A stretch of DNA of 64,000 bases from an uncultured Caldimonas sp. (GTDB lineage: Bacteria > Pseudomonadota > Gammaproteobacteria > Burkholderiales > Burkholderiaceae): contig NZ_CAMLJQ010000003.1 of NCBI RefSeq assembly GCF_946480305.1, positions 186,001 through 250,000 of the forward strand, given 5' to 3'. The notes beneath the pieces are model-generated. The model worked only from the letters and a program-made list of their open reading frames with translations. It made no database searches and was not told the DNA's origin. Both the position numbers and the translations under genes were made by a program. Positions 25,352 to 34,037 of the stretch are shown piece after piece. Each line of letters begins with the position of its first letter. The first letter of the stretch is position 1.

Positions 25352-28300
25352 TCACATGCCGGGTTGCCGGCTGCGGTAGGCGGCGACAAACTCCTCGTAG
25401 GTGCGCGCAGCCTTGTCGGTCGACACGCCACCGCCCCAGCCAAGCACGCGACGGCGCCGCAATCTGCTGACGCCATCCGCGCCGGCATGCGGATCGTGCG
25501 CCAGGATCTCCCGCATCATCGGTGCCGTCGTTCCGGGGCCGATGCCTCCGGCAAAGACGACCGGTTTCGGCGCGAGGCCACGCTCGCGCAGTGCTTCGTC
25601 GATCCGGTCTGCGAGGCGAAGGTAGTGTTCTGGCGCCCATTGCTCGCCGTGACTCAGCGAGGGATCGATCTGCAGTTCTTCGATCAACGGTGCAACGTCG
25701 GCGACCTTGGCAGCCAGTGCACCCGGGTCGTCTGCGTACTGCTCCATGTCGCGGCGGTGAATCTGCAGCGACACGCGCTGATCGGGGAACCGCACCTTCA
25801 GTTCCGACAGCATCTGCAGCCAGTCCTCGTGCCGCGCCAGGTTGATCCGCACGATGTGGTTCCTGTGGAGGCCGAGCGCACGCAGTTCGCTGACGGTTTG
25901 CCAGATCGGTACGTCCTGGCTGTCCCACCAGGCATGGTCGGGGCGCTTCCAGTAAGCGCCTTGCTCGCTACCGGCGACGACGTGCACGACCAGCGGCTCA
26001 TCGCGGAACTGCTCGAACATGCGCGCCAGCTGGGTTCTGTCCGGGTAGCCTGCTGGCCAGGTGTCGCGGAACGCCTGCGGCACCAGCGTACGGGCCCAGC
26101 GCTGAAGGCGCCCCGCGTGCTCGGGCTTCAAGGTGTCTGGCGTCGTCATCGGCCCCCATCTGAGCTCCACTGCGGTGGCATCAGGGCCGAGCCGTTCGCT
26201 TAGCTTGTCGAGGCGGCGGCGCAGGCGGGCCACCTGACGCGCGGTACGGGGGTTGTTGACGGTGAACGTGGACACCAACGGCAACGGCTCGGCCAGGTTC
26301 TGCGGAGCGTGTGCAGTGGGCGCAGGCTCCGCAGCAAACTCACGGAATGGCGCAAGGGCATCCGGTGCACTGGCCTGTGCCGCGGGGACGTGCTCCTGCC
26401 CGCGAGAGGGATCCCGACGGCCCCGACGCGGCCAGGGCGCATGCTGCGCGGGTGGTCGGCCGCCCGGGCGCTCGTTCTCGCGCCCGGCCTCGTGCACGCG
26501 GTCCATGTAGGTCTGCGGCGCACGTGAGGCGCCGGTATCGAGGTTGGGTGCTTCGGCGGTGGATGATGGCAAGGCGTCGAGCAGTTGCCGCACATCGTCG
26601 GGCACGGGGCCGAGCGGGTCGGCGTCCAGGTGATGCGACAGGCGTTCGATCGCCTCTTCGATGCGGTGCGTCAGGGCTGGGTCGGCCACATTGTCGACGG
26701 CCTGCAGCAGCTCGCCGATGGCGCGGGACACAGGCGAGTCGTCATCCGTAGCGGGGAGGCCGGGCATTACGCGGTCGAAATCGCCGAGGCTTTCGATCGC
26801 GTCGAGGTCGTTGTCGGTGAAGATGGGCAGTTGCGGTGCGTCCGCGCTGCCACTGTCAGCACTCGCCCTGTCGCCGGCGATCTGTGGCAGCAGGACCTTG
26901 GTGATCATCGAGACCGGTGGGCGGCGTGGCTGCTCGTCGCTGATCGGGTTGTCCGGCGTGTCCTTCGTCCGGCCGTCGTACAAGGTGCCGCGCCGCAGGG
27001 CCCAGCCCCAACCGGCGTCACGCTCGCGTTCGAACTGCCCCACGTAGTGGCGGCCGTGATGGTGATTGAGGTCGCTGCCGGTAATGGCAGCCAATGCACG
27101 CGTGGCCTCGTCCAGGTCGTCGGTTTCGAGCAGGCGCGCGTAGATCTCGAGGAAGTCCTGCTCTGCCACACCGGTGGGAATGGGGGCCGGCACCACAGGG
27201 CCGCCGCGCCGGGCCGACTCCTCGCGCAGGCGCCATTGGGCAAACGCGGCGCGCGCTTCGTCGCGCAGCAGGCTGGATACGTAGCTGTCGCGCGTCGAGG
27301 CGTGCCCGACGTTCGGCAGCTCGCTGTGGGCCAGCTCATGCACGAACAGCGAAGCGATCTCCTCCGGCTTCCAGGCGCGCGTTGTGCCGTCTGCGCCGTG
27401 GGCGAGCGGCGAAATCGTGATGTTGAACCGCAGCGGCTCGTAGACGGCTGCCGAGCCCTCCGGTGTTTCTCCATACCCGATTTCCAGGCCGCCGGCGATC
27501 TGGGTGCGCAACTGCTGCTGCAGCTCGGGATGCAACGCGAGCACGCGATCGACCGGCTCGCCCAGGCCGGTCACCACCGCGTCGCGTTGCAGTTGCGCGA
27601 CCTCGGCGGCATCGGGCGAGCCGGGTTCGAGATGGCGTCGAACGCCAGCCGCATGCTCGAAGCTGCTCGCTCGCGCAACCCGCGCCAGCGCCTCGACGAT
27701 GCCGAAGTCGAATTCGACGGCAATCTGGTTCAGTTCGTGGCGTACCACCGACCGGAAGCCGAGCGCCTGCAGGTCGCGCAACCTGTCGTGCGCCGCCTGC
27801 CATTCGCGCCGGGCCGGCTCACGCCCCTCGTCCATCCAGCGTGACAGCACGGTGGTGCGCCCTGCCACACTTTCGGGCCACCAGGTGTCGGCCTGGCGGG
27901 CGTGCGGCAAGAAATCTTCGAGCAGCGCCAGCGCCTGCCGGTACTGTTGCAGCCCAGGCGGTGCAGGCTCCTGGCCGGCGGCCAGGTGGGTGCTCAGGTC
28001 GTCCAGCTGCGAGCGGGCTTCGGTCAATGCCCGGCGTGCCGTGGCCGCGTCACCGCCGCCTTTGGCGTGCGCCTCGATCGCAGCTTCCAGTTGATGCGGT
28101 GGCACCAGCCCGTGGGCGTCGATGAAGCTCTGCAGCGTGGCGGACATGGCTACCGGCGCAGCAAGGGCTTCGGTGTCAGCGCCGCGGTGCCCGGGCGTCG
28201 TCCGTGATGCGTTGGCCTCGGGCGAGCGGGCGGCCCCATGCGGCTGGGGCGCGTCCCGCCGCGCCTGTTGGCGAAAGCGCTGCGCCAGGCCGGTCGCGAC

Positions 28301-31300
28301 CGCGGCGACGGCGTTGATGGCGCGCTCGTCCCCGCGGAAGAGGGCGCGGTGCAGCGTGTCTTCGCCCACGACTCGCACGACGGCTTCGGCGACCAGGGCT
28401 TCGGATGCATGCGGCAGGTGGGCGGGCGCCGCTTCACCCGCCATGCCGAGCGCGTGCTGCGCTTGCGTGAGGTAGCGCAGATAGCCGCCCGCAGCGCGTG
28501 CCGTCGCGTCGTCACCAGCCGCTGCGGAGGTCCGCCAGCCGAGGTATTCCGAGAAGCCTGCGGCCATGTCGGAGCCGCGCGCATCGGGCCGTACCCGGAT
28601 GCGCGCCATGCGCTCGGCGAACCGGGTGTCCATGTAGTAGCGCACGGCCGCATTGCCGTCGCGCACTTCGCTGAGGTGCAGGCGCCGCTCGATGTCACCG
28701 GGCAGGTCGTCGGCGCGCAGTGTGACGTGGTCGGCGCTGCCATCCTGGGCGTAGACGACGGCCGCGTCAGCTGGCGCGGCGGCTGGCGCTGCAGCATCAC
28801 CGGCAACGACGATTGCGCGTTCGGTCGCGGTCGGGCGCTGCGGCAGATGGTCGCCGGCCATGGCGCGGATGCGCGTGTCGACATCGGCGAACTGCTCGCG
28901 CCGTCGCTGCGCGCGGCGCGCGGCATACGGAGCGGACGCGCCGGGTGGCGCCACATGGACGATCAGGTCGAGCAAGCCGTCTTCGAGGCGCCACTCGTAC
29001 CGGTCCACGTGCAAGCCTAGCGCTTGCAGCACGCGGGTGCCGCTGCGGGCCAGCACCGAGGCAGCAGCGGCGTCTTCGCTGGCGGCCTCCGATTCGCCGA
29101 AGTTCGTGTAGTAGGACATCTGCGTGTCCTCTTCCAGCACGTTGCGGTAGTTCAGCCGCGATGGTTGCACTCCGTAGTGCTCCATCAGGCGCACGAGCAT
29201 CTCGTCCTGCGAGCGAGGTGGCAGGCCTCCACGGGAAATGCTCTGCACGTCGACCGGCACCGCCTGGCCTGGACGCAGCCCTTCCGGCAGGTCGAGGATC
29301 ACCTCGGCGCGTTCGTCCCGTGCATGGGTGGCGATCAGTCGGTTGCCTTCGCGTTGCAGACGCAGGCCCTCCAGCGCCGCGCGTTGCGGACGGGGCGCAC
29401 CGGCGCCGGGCGGGCCGTCGGCAGGGCGCGCGCCGAGGCCCAGGCCGCCGGGAAACTCAGCGTCACCGATCAGCCCCCGCGTCGAGGGAACCGAAGGCGC
29501 GACGGGTGGCGTGGGGCGGGACAGCGCGGTCGTGGTGTCGCTGGCAGCGGTGTGCGCGTTGATCCATCGGTTGGCGGCCCGGGCGCCGAGTTCCGGCAGC
29601 AGGTCCATCGCCAGGCTCAGCCACAACTGCTCCTGCTCGCCGGGGCGCAAACCTTTGCCGGCGTTGTGGGTGCTGAGTCGGTGCAGGTCGTGGGCGGTAG
29701 GCACGTAGCCTGTCCACGCCACCCGGTTGGCCCAGGTCGCCACTTGCGCCGCGCGCGCGCCACCGGGCGTGCCGGCCCGCCCGGCGTGTGTGTAGGCCGC
29801 GCCCATCGCGGTGAGGGCGGCCAGCGACGACAGCAGCGTGACGCCCTGCATCGCCGTGTCCACGCTCATCGATTGCCCGCGTGCGCGTTCCTGGCCTCGC
29901 ATGTGCATGAAGGCTGCGCCGCCATAAGCGGTGATGGCGCCCAGCGTCGTCGCTTGCACTGCCAGGATCGTGCGCCCGGCTGCGGTGCTGCCGGCCGCCG
30001 ATGCGCTCGCCTGGCCGCCGGCAAGCGCGGCCGCGTGCCGGCCGGCCATCCAGCTCGCCAGGCGCGTCGCACCGAGCCGACCGGCCGCCATGAGACCCGG
30101 CGTGAAGCTGAGCACGACGGCGGCACCGATCGTCAACCCGGTCACCAGCTTCGGATGCTGGCGCGTCCAGCGCTCGAAGGCCTCTTCCTCGTGCGCGCCG
30201 CCGGTGAGTACCCGCATGGCGATGCGCGGCGTGGCGGTGCCCGTCTCCACGCGTGCACGGCCCGTGTCCATCACGGCCAAGGCGGCGTCGGTGCCGGGCA
30301 GGGTGTTGTCGTCGACGAAGGCATCGACGCTGGCGTAGACGTCGGCCTTTTGCTGGCCCGCGGCCACCAGGCCGTCGACGACCGACACCGTCTTGCCGTT
30401 CTTGTCGAGCAGGCTGTAGAGCAGGCCATTGCCCCGGCCGCTGCCGAATTCCTTCGAGACCGTGGCGTAGCTGTAGCTCGCCACCGCCACGCGGTACTGC
30501 GACAAGCCCAGCTCGCCTGCCTTGTCGCGCAGGCGGGTGACGACGGCGTCGGTCACGCGGTCGCGTTCGCCGCCCATGGACGGATCGGACAGCTCGGCGC
30601 GCAGTGACTGGCTGTCGGAGACGAGGGCGCGCAACGCCTGTTCGTCCCGGGCGAAGTGGGCCTCGGCGCCGAAACGGGCGTGGACCTGCCACGCCCAGTC
30701 CTGCGACAGCCGCGCCGGATCGGCCATGAAGGCGCGCGCCTGCAGTTCGGGGTCGAGCGGGTCGCCTTGCGCGGCCAGCGCCGCATGTACGTCCGCGGCG
30801 GCTACGTCAGCGAGCGCGGCGCGTTGGTGGGCGGCTGCGTCGGCGACAGGCGGGTTGAATCGGATCTCCTGGAGCTTCCATGCCGCGTCTGCCTGCTGCC
30901 AGCGGGCCTGGGCCTGCCGCATGCCGGTCTGCGCCTGCCGGAACTCCGGCGACAGCGCGGCGTTGAAGTCGTCGAGTGCGCGCTTGGCGTCGGCCAACGC
31001 CTGGCGCGCGTCTTCGTGCGCCTGCTGCCGCACCGGCAGGCTGTCCTGCTCGCGCTCCTTCTTGCTTTTGCCGAGGCCGAACAGATCGAAGCCGCTGCCG
31101 AAGCCGCCGCCCGAGGCCACGGCGGTGTTCAGGCCCTGCTGGTGCGTGGCCTGCGCCTGGCGGTATTGCGCGTCCTCACCGTTGTAGCGCTCCTGTGCCT
31201 GGGCGATCGCTTGTTGCAGCTCCAGTTGCCGGGCGGCAAGCCGGGGTGCGCCGGGCACTGCATCGAAGCGCCGGCCAGCGTCGATCATCTGCAATCGGGT

Positions 31301-31696
31301 CTGGCTCTCCTGTGCGGCGGCGTCGTAAAGCGATACCTGATCGAGCAGCACGCGGCGTTGCTCGTCGTGCGCCTTAGCCGCAGCTTGCCGCGCACCTTGG
31401 GCCTGGTCACGGGCGTAGAGCATCTCGAACCGGGTGTAGCTGGCATCGGCCCGCAATTGCCCGAGCAACTCCGTCGCCCGTTGCTGCGCCTGAGGCCGCT
31501 GGTGGTTCGACGCCTGCTCGGCTTCGCCTTGCGCGGCGAACCATTGCCTGTAGAGCGGCGATTGATGCACCTGTGCCGCTGCCTTCGCCCACTCGGGGGT
31601 GCCCGATATCGAAGGCGTGGCACGCGTGGCCGGCGACACGTGTGGCAGCGAGGCGTGCGGGAGCGACGACGTTCCGGAGGCGGAGACGAGGATCAT
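25352..31696 (-). CDS. Giant DUF4781-like protein with HExxH metallopeptidase-like and TIM-barrel-like C-terminal domains
   Basis: 2114 aa, no signal peptide; the start (MILVSASGTSSLPHASLPHV) has no clear ribosome site. The N-terminus is Ser/Thr/Pro-rich, then helical to about 330. Residues about 360-800 resemble the DUF4781-like core of the 11719-19230 protein (RVTDAVVTRLRDKAGELG), with hydrophobic segments VTGLTIGAAVVLSFTPGLMA and LLSSLAALTAMGAAYTHAG. Around residue 1450 is a zinc-protease signature, SLFVHELAHSELPNVGHAST, followed by a helical region. The last 270 residues (about 1840-2110) alternate strands and helices like a TIM barrel, ending in KPVVFAGGIGPGTTAPMMRE, a possible phosphate-binding loop. 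This suggests a secreted multidomain effector or polymorphic toxin; the delivery route is unknown. Confidence 0.8.
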   Translation of the reverse strand: MILVSASGTSSLPHASLPHVSPATRATPSISGTPEWAKAAAQVHQSPLYRQWFAAQGEAEQASNHQRPQAQQRATELLGQLRADASYTRFEMLYARDQAQGARQAAAKAHDEQRRVLLDQVSLYDAAAQESQTRLQMIDAGRRFDAVPGAPRLAARQLELQQAIAQAQERYNGEDAQYRQAQATHQQGLNTAVASGGGFGSGFDLFGLGKSKKEREQDSLPVRQQAHEDARQALADAKRALDDFNAALSPEFRQAQTGMRQAQARWQQADAAWKLQEIRFNPPVADAAAHQRAALADVAAADVHAALAAQGDPLDPELQARAFMADPARLSQDWAWQVHARFGAEAHFARDEQALRALVSDSQSLRAELSDPSMGGERDRVTDAVVTRLRDKAGELGLSQYRVAVASYSYATVSKEFGSGRGNGLLYSLLDKNGKTVSVVDGLVAAGQQKADVYASVDAFVDDNTLPGTDAALAVMDTGRARVETGTATPRIAMRVLTGGAHEEEAFERWTRQHPKLVTGLTIGAAVVLSFTPGLMAAGRLGATRLASWMAGRHAAALAGGQASASAAGSTAAGRTILAVQATTLGAITAYGGAAFMHMRGQERARGQSMSVDTAMQGVTLLSSLAALTAMGAAYTHAGRAGTPGGARAAQVATWANRVAWTGYVPTAHDLHRLSTHNAGKGLRPGEQEQLWLSLAMDLLPELGARAANRWINAHTAASDTTTALSRPTPPVAPSVPSTRGLIGDAEFPGGLGLGARPADGPPGAGAPRPQRAALEGLRLQREGNRLIATHARDERAEVILDLPEGLRPGQAVPVDVQSISRGGLPPRSQDEMLVRLMEHYGVQPSRLNYRNVLEEDTQMSYYTNFGESEAASEDAAAASVLARSGTRVLQALGLHVDRYEWRLEDGLLDLIVHVAPPGASAPYAARRAQRRREQFADVDTRIRAMAGDHLPQRPTATERAIVVAGDAAAPAAAPADAAVVYAQDGSADHVTLRADDLPGDIERRLHLSEVRDGNAAVRYYMDTRFAERMARIRVRPDARGSDMAAGFSEYLGWRTSAAAGDDATARAAGGYLRYLTQAQHALGMAGEAAPAHLPHASEALVAEAVVRVVGEDTLHRALFRGDERAINAVAAVATGLAQRFRQQARRDAPQPHGAARSPEANASRTTPGHRGADTEALAAPVAMSATLQSFIDAHGLVPPHQLEAAIEAHAKGGGDAATARRALTEARSQLDDLSTHLAAGQEPAPPGLQQYRQALALLEDFLPHARQADTWWPESVAGRTTVLSRWMDEGREPARREWQAAHDRLRDLQALGFRSVVRHELNQIAVEFDFGIVEALARVARASSFEHAAGVRRHLEPGSPDAAEVAQLQRDAVVTGLGEPVDRVLALHPELQQQLRTQIAGGLEIGYGETPEGSAAVYEPLRFNITISPLAHGADGTTRAWKPEEIASLFVHELAHSELPNVGHASTRDSYVSSLLRDEARAAFAQWRLREESARRGGPVVPAPIPTGVAEQDFLEIYARLLETDDLDEATRALAAITGSDLNHHHGRHYVGQFERERDAGWGWALRRGTLYDGRTKDTPDNPISDEQPRRPPVSMITKVLLPQIAGDRASADSGSADAPQLPIFTDNDLDAIESLGDFDRVMPGLPATDDDSPVSRAIGELLQAVDNVADPALTHRIEEAIERLSHHLDADPLGPVPDDVRQLLDALPSSTAEAPNLDTGASRAPQTYMDRVHEAGRENERPGGRPPAQHAPWPRRGRRDPSRGQEHVPAAQASAPDALAPFREFAAEPAPTAHAPQNLAEPLPLVSTFTVNNPRTARQVARLRRRLDKLSERLGPDATAVELRWGPMTTPDTLKPEHAGRLQRWARTLVPQAFRDTWPAGYPDRTQLARMFEQFRDEPLVVHVVAGSEQGAYWKRPDHAWWDSQDVPIWQTVSELRALGLHRNHIVRINLARHEDWLQMLSELKVRFPDQRVSLQIHRRDMEQYADDPGALAAKVADVAPLIEELQIDPSLSHGEQWAPEHYLRLADRIDEALRERGLAPKPVVFAGGIGPGTTAPMMREILAHDPHAGADGVSRLRRRRVLGWGGGVSTDKAARTYEEFVAAYRSRQPGM

Positions 31697-31903
31697 TTGA
31701 CGCAGTGGCGGGCGGAGAGGGGCGCGCGCCGCAAGCGGGAACGCCGTGCGACCTCTGCACGGGTGACGAGGCGTGCCCCGGGGCTGTCGTGAAGCGCGAA
31801 TGCTACGGCCGGCGAGCGTCCCGGCTGCCTTACGAGAAAGCGGAAAGCGCGATCAAAGGTAACGCCTGCGGAACCCGTCGCCGGGGCAGAAGACAGCAGG
31901 TGC

Positions 31904-34033
31904 TCAGAACCCGGCCTCGCGCTGCCAGACAGAAGCCGCCGTCCGTGCGGCGCGGCCCAGCAGGCTCTCGCTCCGGCCATGGAGCAGCGCCACGCCTGAG
32001 CGTTCGCGTGTCGTTGACTCCACCGGGCTGCAATCGGTCAGCCGGACGCGGAACACGGCATTGAGCGGTACCACCCGGCCATCGTCTTTGCGCTGTGCAG
32101 GCAGCTCACCGCCGAACAAGGTCGTGACGCCGGGGTGTTCGAGCTGCGGCAACTGCACCGGGTGCGGCGACACCCCGGAGCACTGCACTGCAGGGTGCCC
32201 GGGCAGGTCGGCAATGAACGTCGCCTGCTGCGCGCCGTCGGTCAACCGCTCCAGCCCGTGTTCGTCGACATATGCATCGACCTTGCTGCCGCCGGGGCTC
32301 ACGAGCAGCATGAGGCGCTCGCCGGCGGGCAGCCACGCGCCGGGATGCGCGTCGGTGTTGACGTCGGTGACTTCGGCGTCGAAGGGCGCGGTGAGTGTCA
32401 GGCGCTTCACCTCCAGCTGAAGGCCGGCGACCGTTTCAGCTGCCTGCTCCCACCGCTTGCGCAAGGCCGGGCCGGCCTCGCGCAGCCGGGCATCGAAGCT
32501 TTGTTGCGTGAGTTGCCAGCGCAGTTGTTCTTCTTCGGCCTGGGCCAGCGCGAGTTGGGCCAGCAACTCGGGCGACGCGAGCCGGGCCAGCTCGTCGCCG
32601 GCTTTGACGCTGGTGCCGGCGGCGGGCAACGTGTTCAACAAGCGTGCGGCGTGCGGCAGGTACACGCCCTGCGTCTGCGCCGCGCCCAGCACGGCAGGCG
32701 CCCGTATCGTCGACTGCCAGGGCCACAACACGAAGAAGAGCGCGGCGCCAAAGAGCAGTGCCGTCCGCCGCGCGGCGCTGTTCCAGCGCATCTGGCCGCG
32801 CAGTTGCCACCATGCCTTCATCTCGCGCTGTATCGGCAGCGCGATGAACCAGGCCAGCTCCACCACCATCAGCAGCACGCCGAGCGCCTTGAAGAACAGG
32901 TGATACACGAGCAGCGCAATGCCGAGAAACAGCACGAGCCGGTACAGCCACGTGGCGAACGCGAACGCAATGAGGAAGTGCTGCCGTTGCGGCGGGTGGG
33001 CTTCGGGCGGCGGTTCGCCGAGGCCGAACAGGCGCTCGCGCAGCCACCAGCGGCCCATCGCGAATGCGCGCTCGTGCAGGTTGGGCAGGTTGAGCGCATC
33101 CGAGAGCAGGAAGTAGCCGTCGAAGCGCATGAAGGGGCTGGCGTTGATCGCCAGCGTCAGCACCCAGGTGGTGGTGGCGAGCAGGAAGGCGCCGGCACGT
33201 GCCGGGCCCCACTCTGGCGTGTCGGGCAGCAGTGCCCACGCCAGCAGGGCCGCGGCACCGAGCGCCAGTTCGGTGGCCATGCCGGCTGCACCGATCACGA
33301 GCCGCTGGCGCCGCGAGGGGAGTTTCCAGGCTTCGTTGGTGTCGGTGTAGAGCACCGGCCACATCACGAGAAAGGCCACGCCCATCGTCGGCACCCGGCA
33401 GCCGCAGCGGTGCGCGGCGAGTGCATGCCCCATCTCGTGCAGCAGCTTTGCCGTGGAAATGGCAAGGCCGATGGCGAGTGCGCCTTCCCAGTTGGCATAC
33501 GACACGAAGGTGTGGGTGAACTCGTCCCAGCGGCGCGAGGCGAGCAGCAGCCCGGCGAGCGCCATCGCCGCCGCAGCCCACCAGAAGCCGGGCCGGAAGG
33601 CCCAGCCGACGTGCGGTGACAGCCGTCGCAGCAGGGCTTCGGGCCGCACGAGCGGCAGACGGAAGAACAGGTAGTTCTTCAGCAGCCACTTGCCCAGGCC
33701 GGGGCGTGCTGCCCGCGCGGCCTGCTGCAGCCGCTGCGTGTCCGCTGGAGCGGCGGCCTGCAGCAGGTGGTTGCGCGCGAGCATCTCCAGCAGGCCATGC
33801 AGGTCTTGCGGCGTGGGGCGCAGCGTGGTGTCGCGGTGCACGGCCTGCAGCACGGCCAGCGGTGCGCCGAGCGACCAGCGCGACAGGATCTCGAATGCGG
33901 CCCAGCCGAGCTGGAAGAAGCGGTTGGCGGCCGGGTCGTGCAGCGTCCAGGTGGGCGAGCCGTCGGGCGCGGGCCGACCGGGGTGCAGCGCCAGATCCTG
34001 CCGCAGCGGGGGCAACATGGCGGGCGCGGTCAT
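31904..34033 (-). CDS. PqqD-like / site-2 protease (M50) / HlyD-like hybrid membrane protein
   Basis: 709 aa. Residues about 8-95 look like a PqqD-type winged helix (FFQLGWAAFEILSRWS), the peptide-binding fold used for RiPP and exported substrates. Several membrane helices follow, with a full S2P active site: zinc ligands H199 and H203 and E200 in LLHEMGHALAAH, and the third ligand in NASPFMRFDGYFLL. A final TM helix leads to a HlyD-like periplasmic part (about 440-600) with the barrel-sandwich pattern TSVKAGDELARLASPELLAQ and a coiled-coil hairpin. It is last in the operon with sulfotransferase, giant surface protein, tolC-like and two hlyD-like genes. In this operon it occupies the place of the missing ABC ATPase/permease. 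YydH-like names exist for relatives; its role here is inferred. Confidence 0.85.
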   Translation of the reverse strand: MTAPAMLPPLRQDLALHPGRPAPDGSPTWTLHDPAANRFFQLGWAAFEILSRWSLGAPLAVLQAVHRDTTLRPTPQDLHGLLEMLARNHLLQAAAPADTQRLQQAARAARPGLGKWLLKNYLFFRLPLVRPEALLRRLSPHVGWAFRPGFWWAAAAMALAGLLLASRRWDEFTHTFVSYANWEGALAIGLAISTAKLLHEMGHALAAHRCGCRVPTMGVAFLVMWPVLYTDTNEAWKLPSRRQRLVIGAAGMATELALGAAALLAWALLPDTPEWGPARAGAFLLATTTWVLTLAINASPFMRFDGYFLLSDALNLPNLHERAFAMGRWWLRERLFGLGEPPPEAHPPQRQHFLIAFAFATWLYRLVLFLGIALLVYHLFFKALGVLLMVVELAWFIALPIQREMKAWWQLRGQMRWNSAARRTALLFGAALFFVLWPWQSTIRAPAVLGAAQTQGVYLPHAARLLNTLPAAGTSVKAGDELARLASPELLAQLALAQAEEEQLRWQLTQQSFDARLREAGPALRKRWEQAAETVAGLQLEVKRLTLTAPFDAEVTDVNTDAHPGAWLPAGERLMLLVSPGGSKVDAYVDEHGLERLTDGAQQATFIADLPGHPAVQCSGVSPHPVQLPQLEHPGVTTLFGGELPAQRKDDGRVVPLNAVFRVRLTDCSPVESTTRERSGVALLHGRSESLLGRAARTAASVWQREAGF

Positions 34034-34037
34034 CGCG

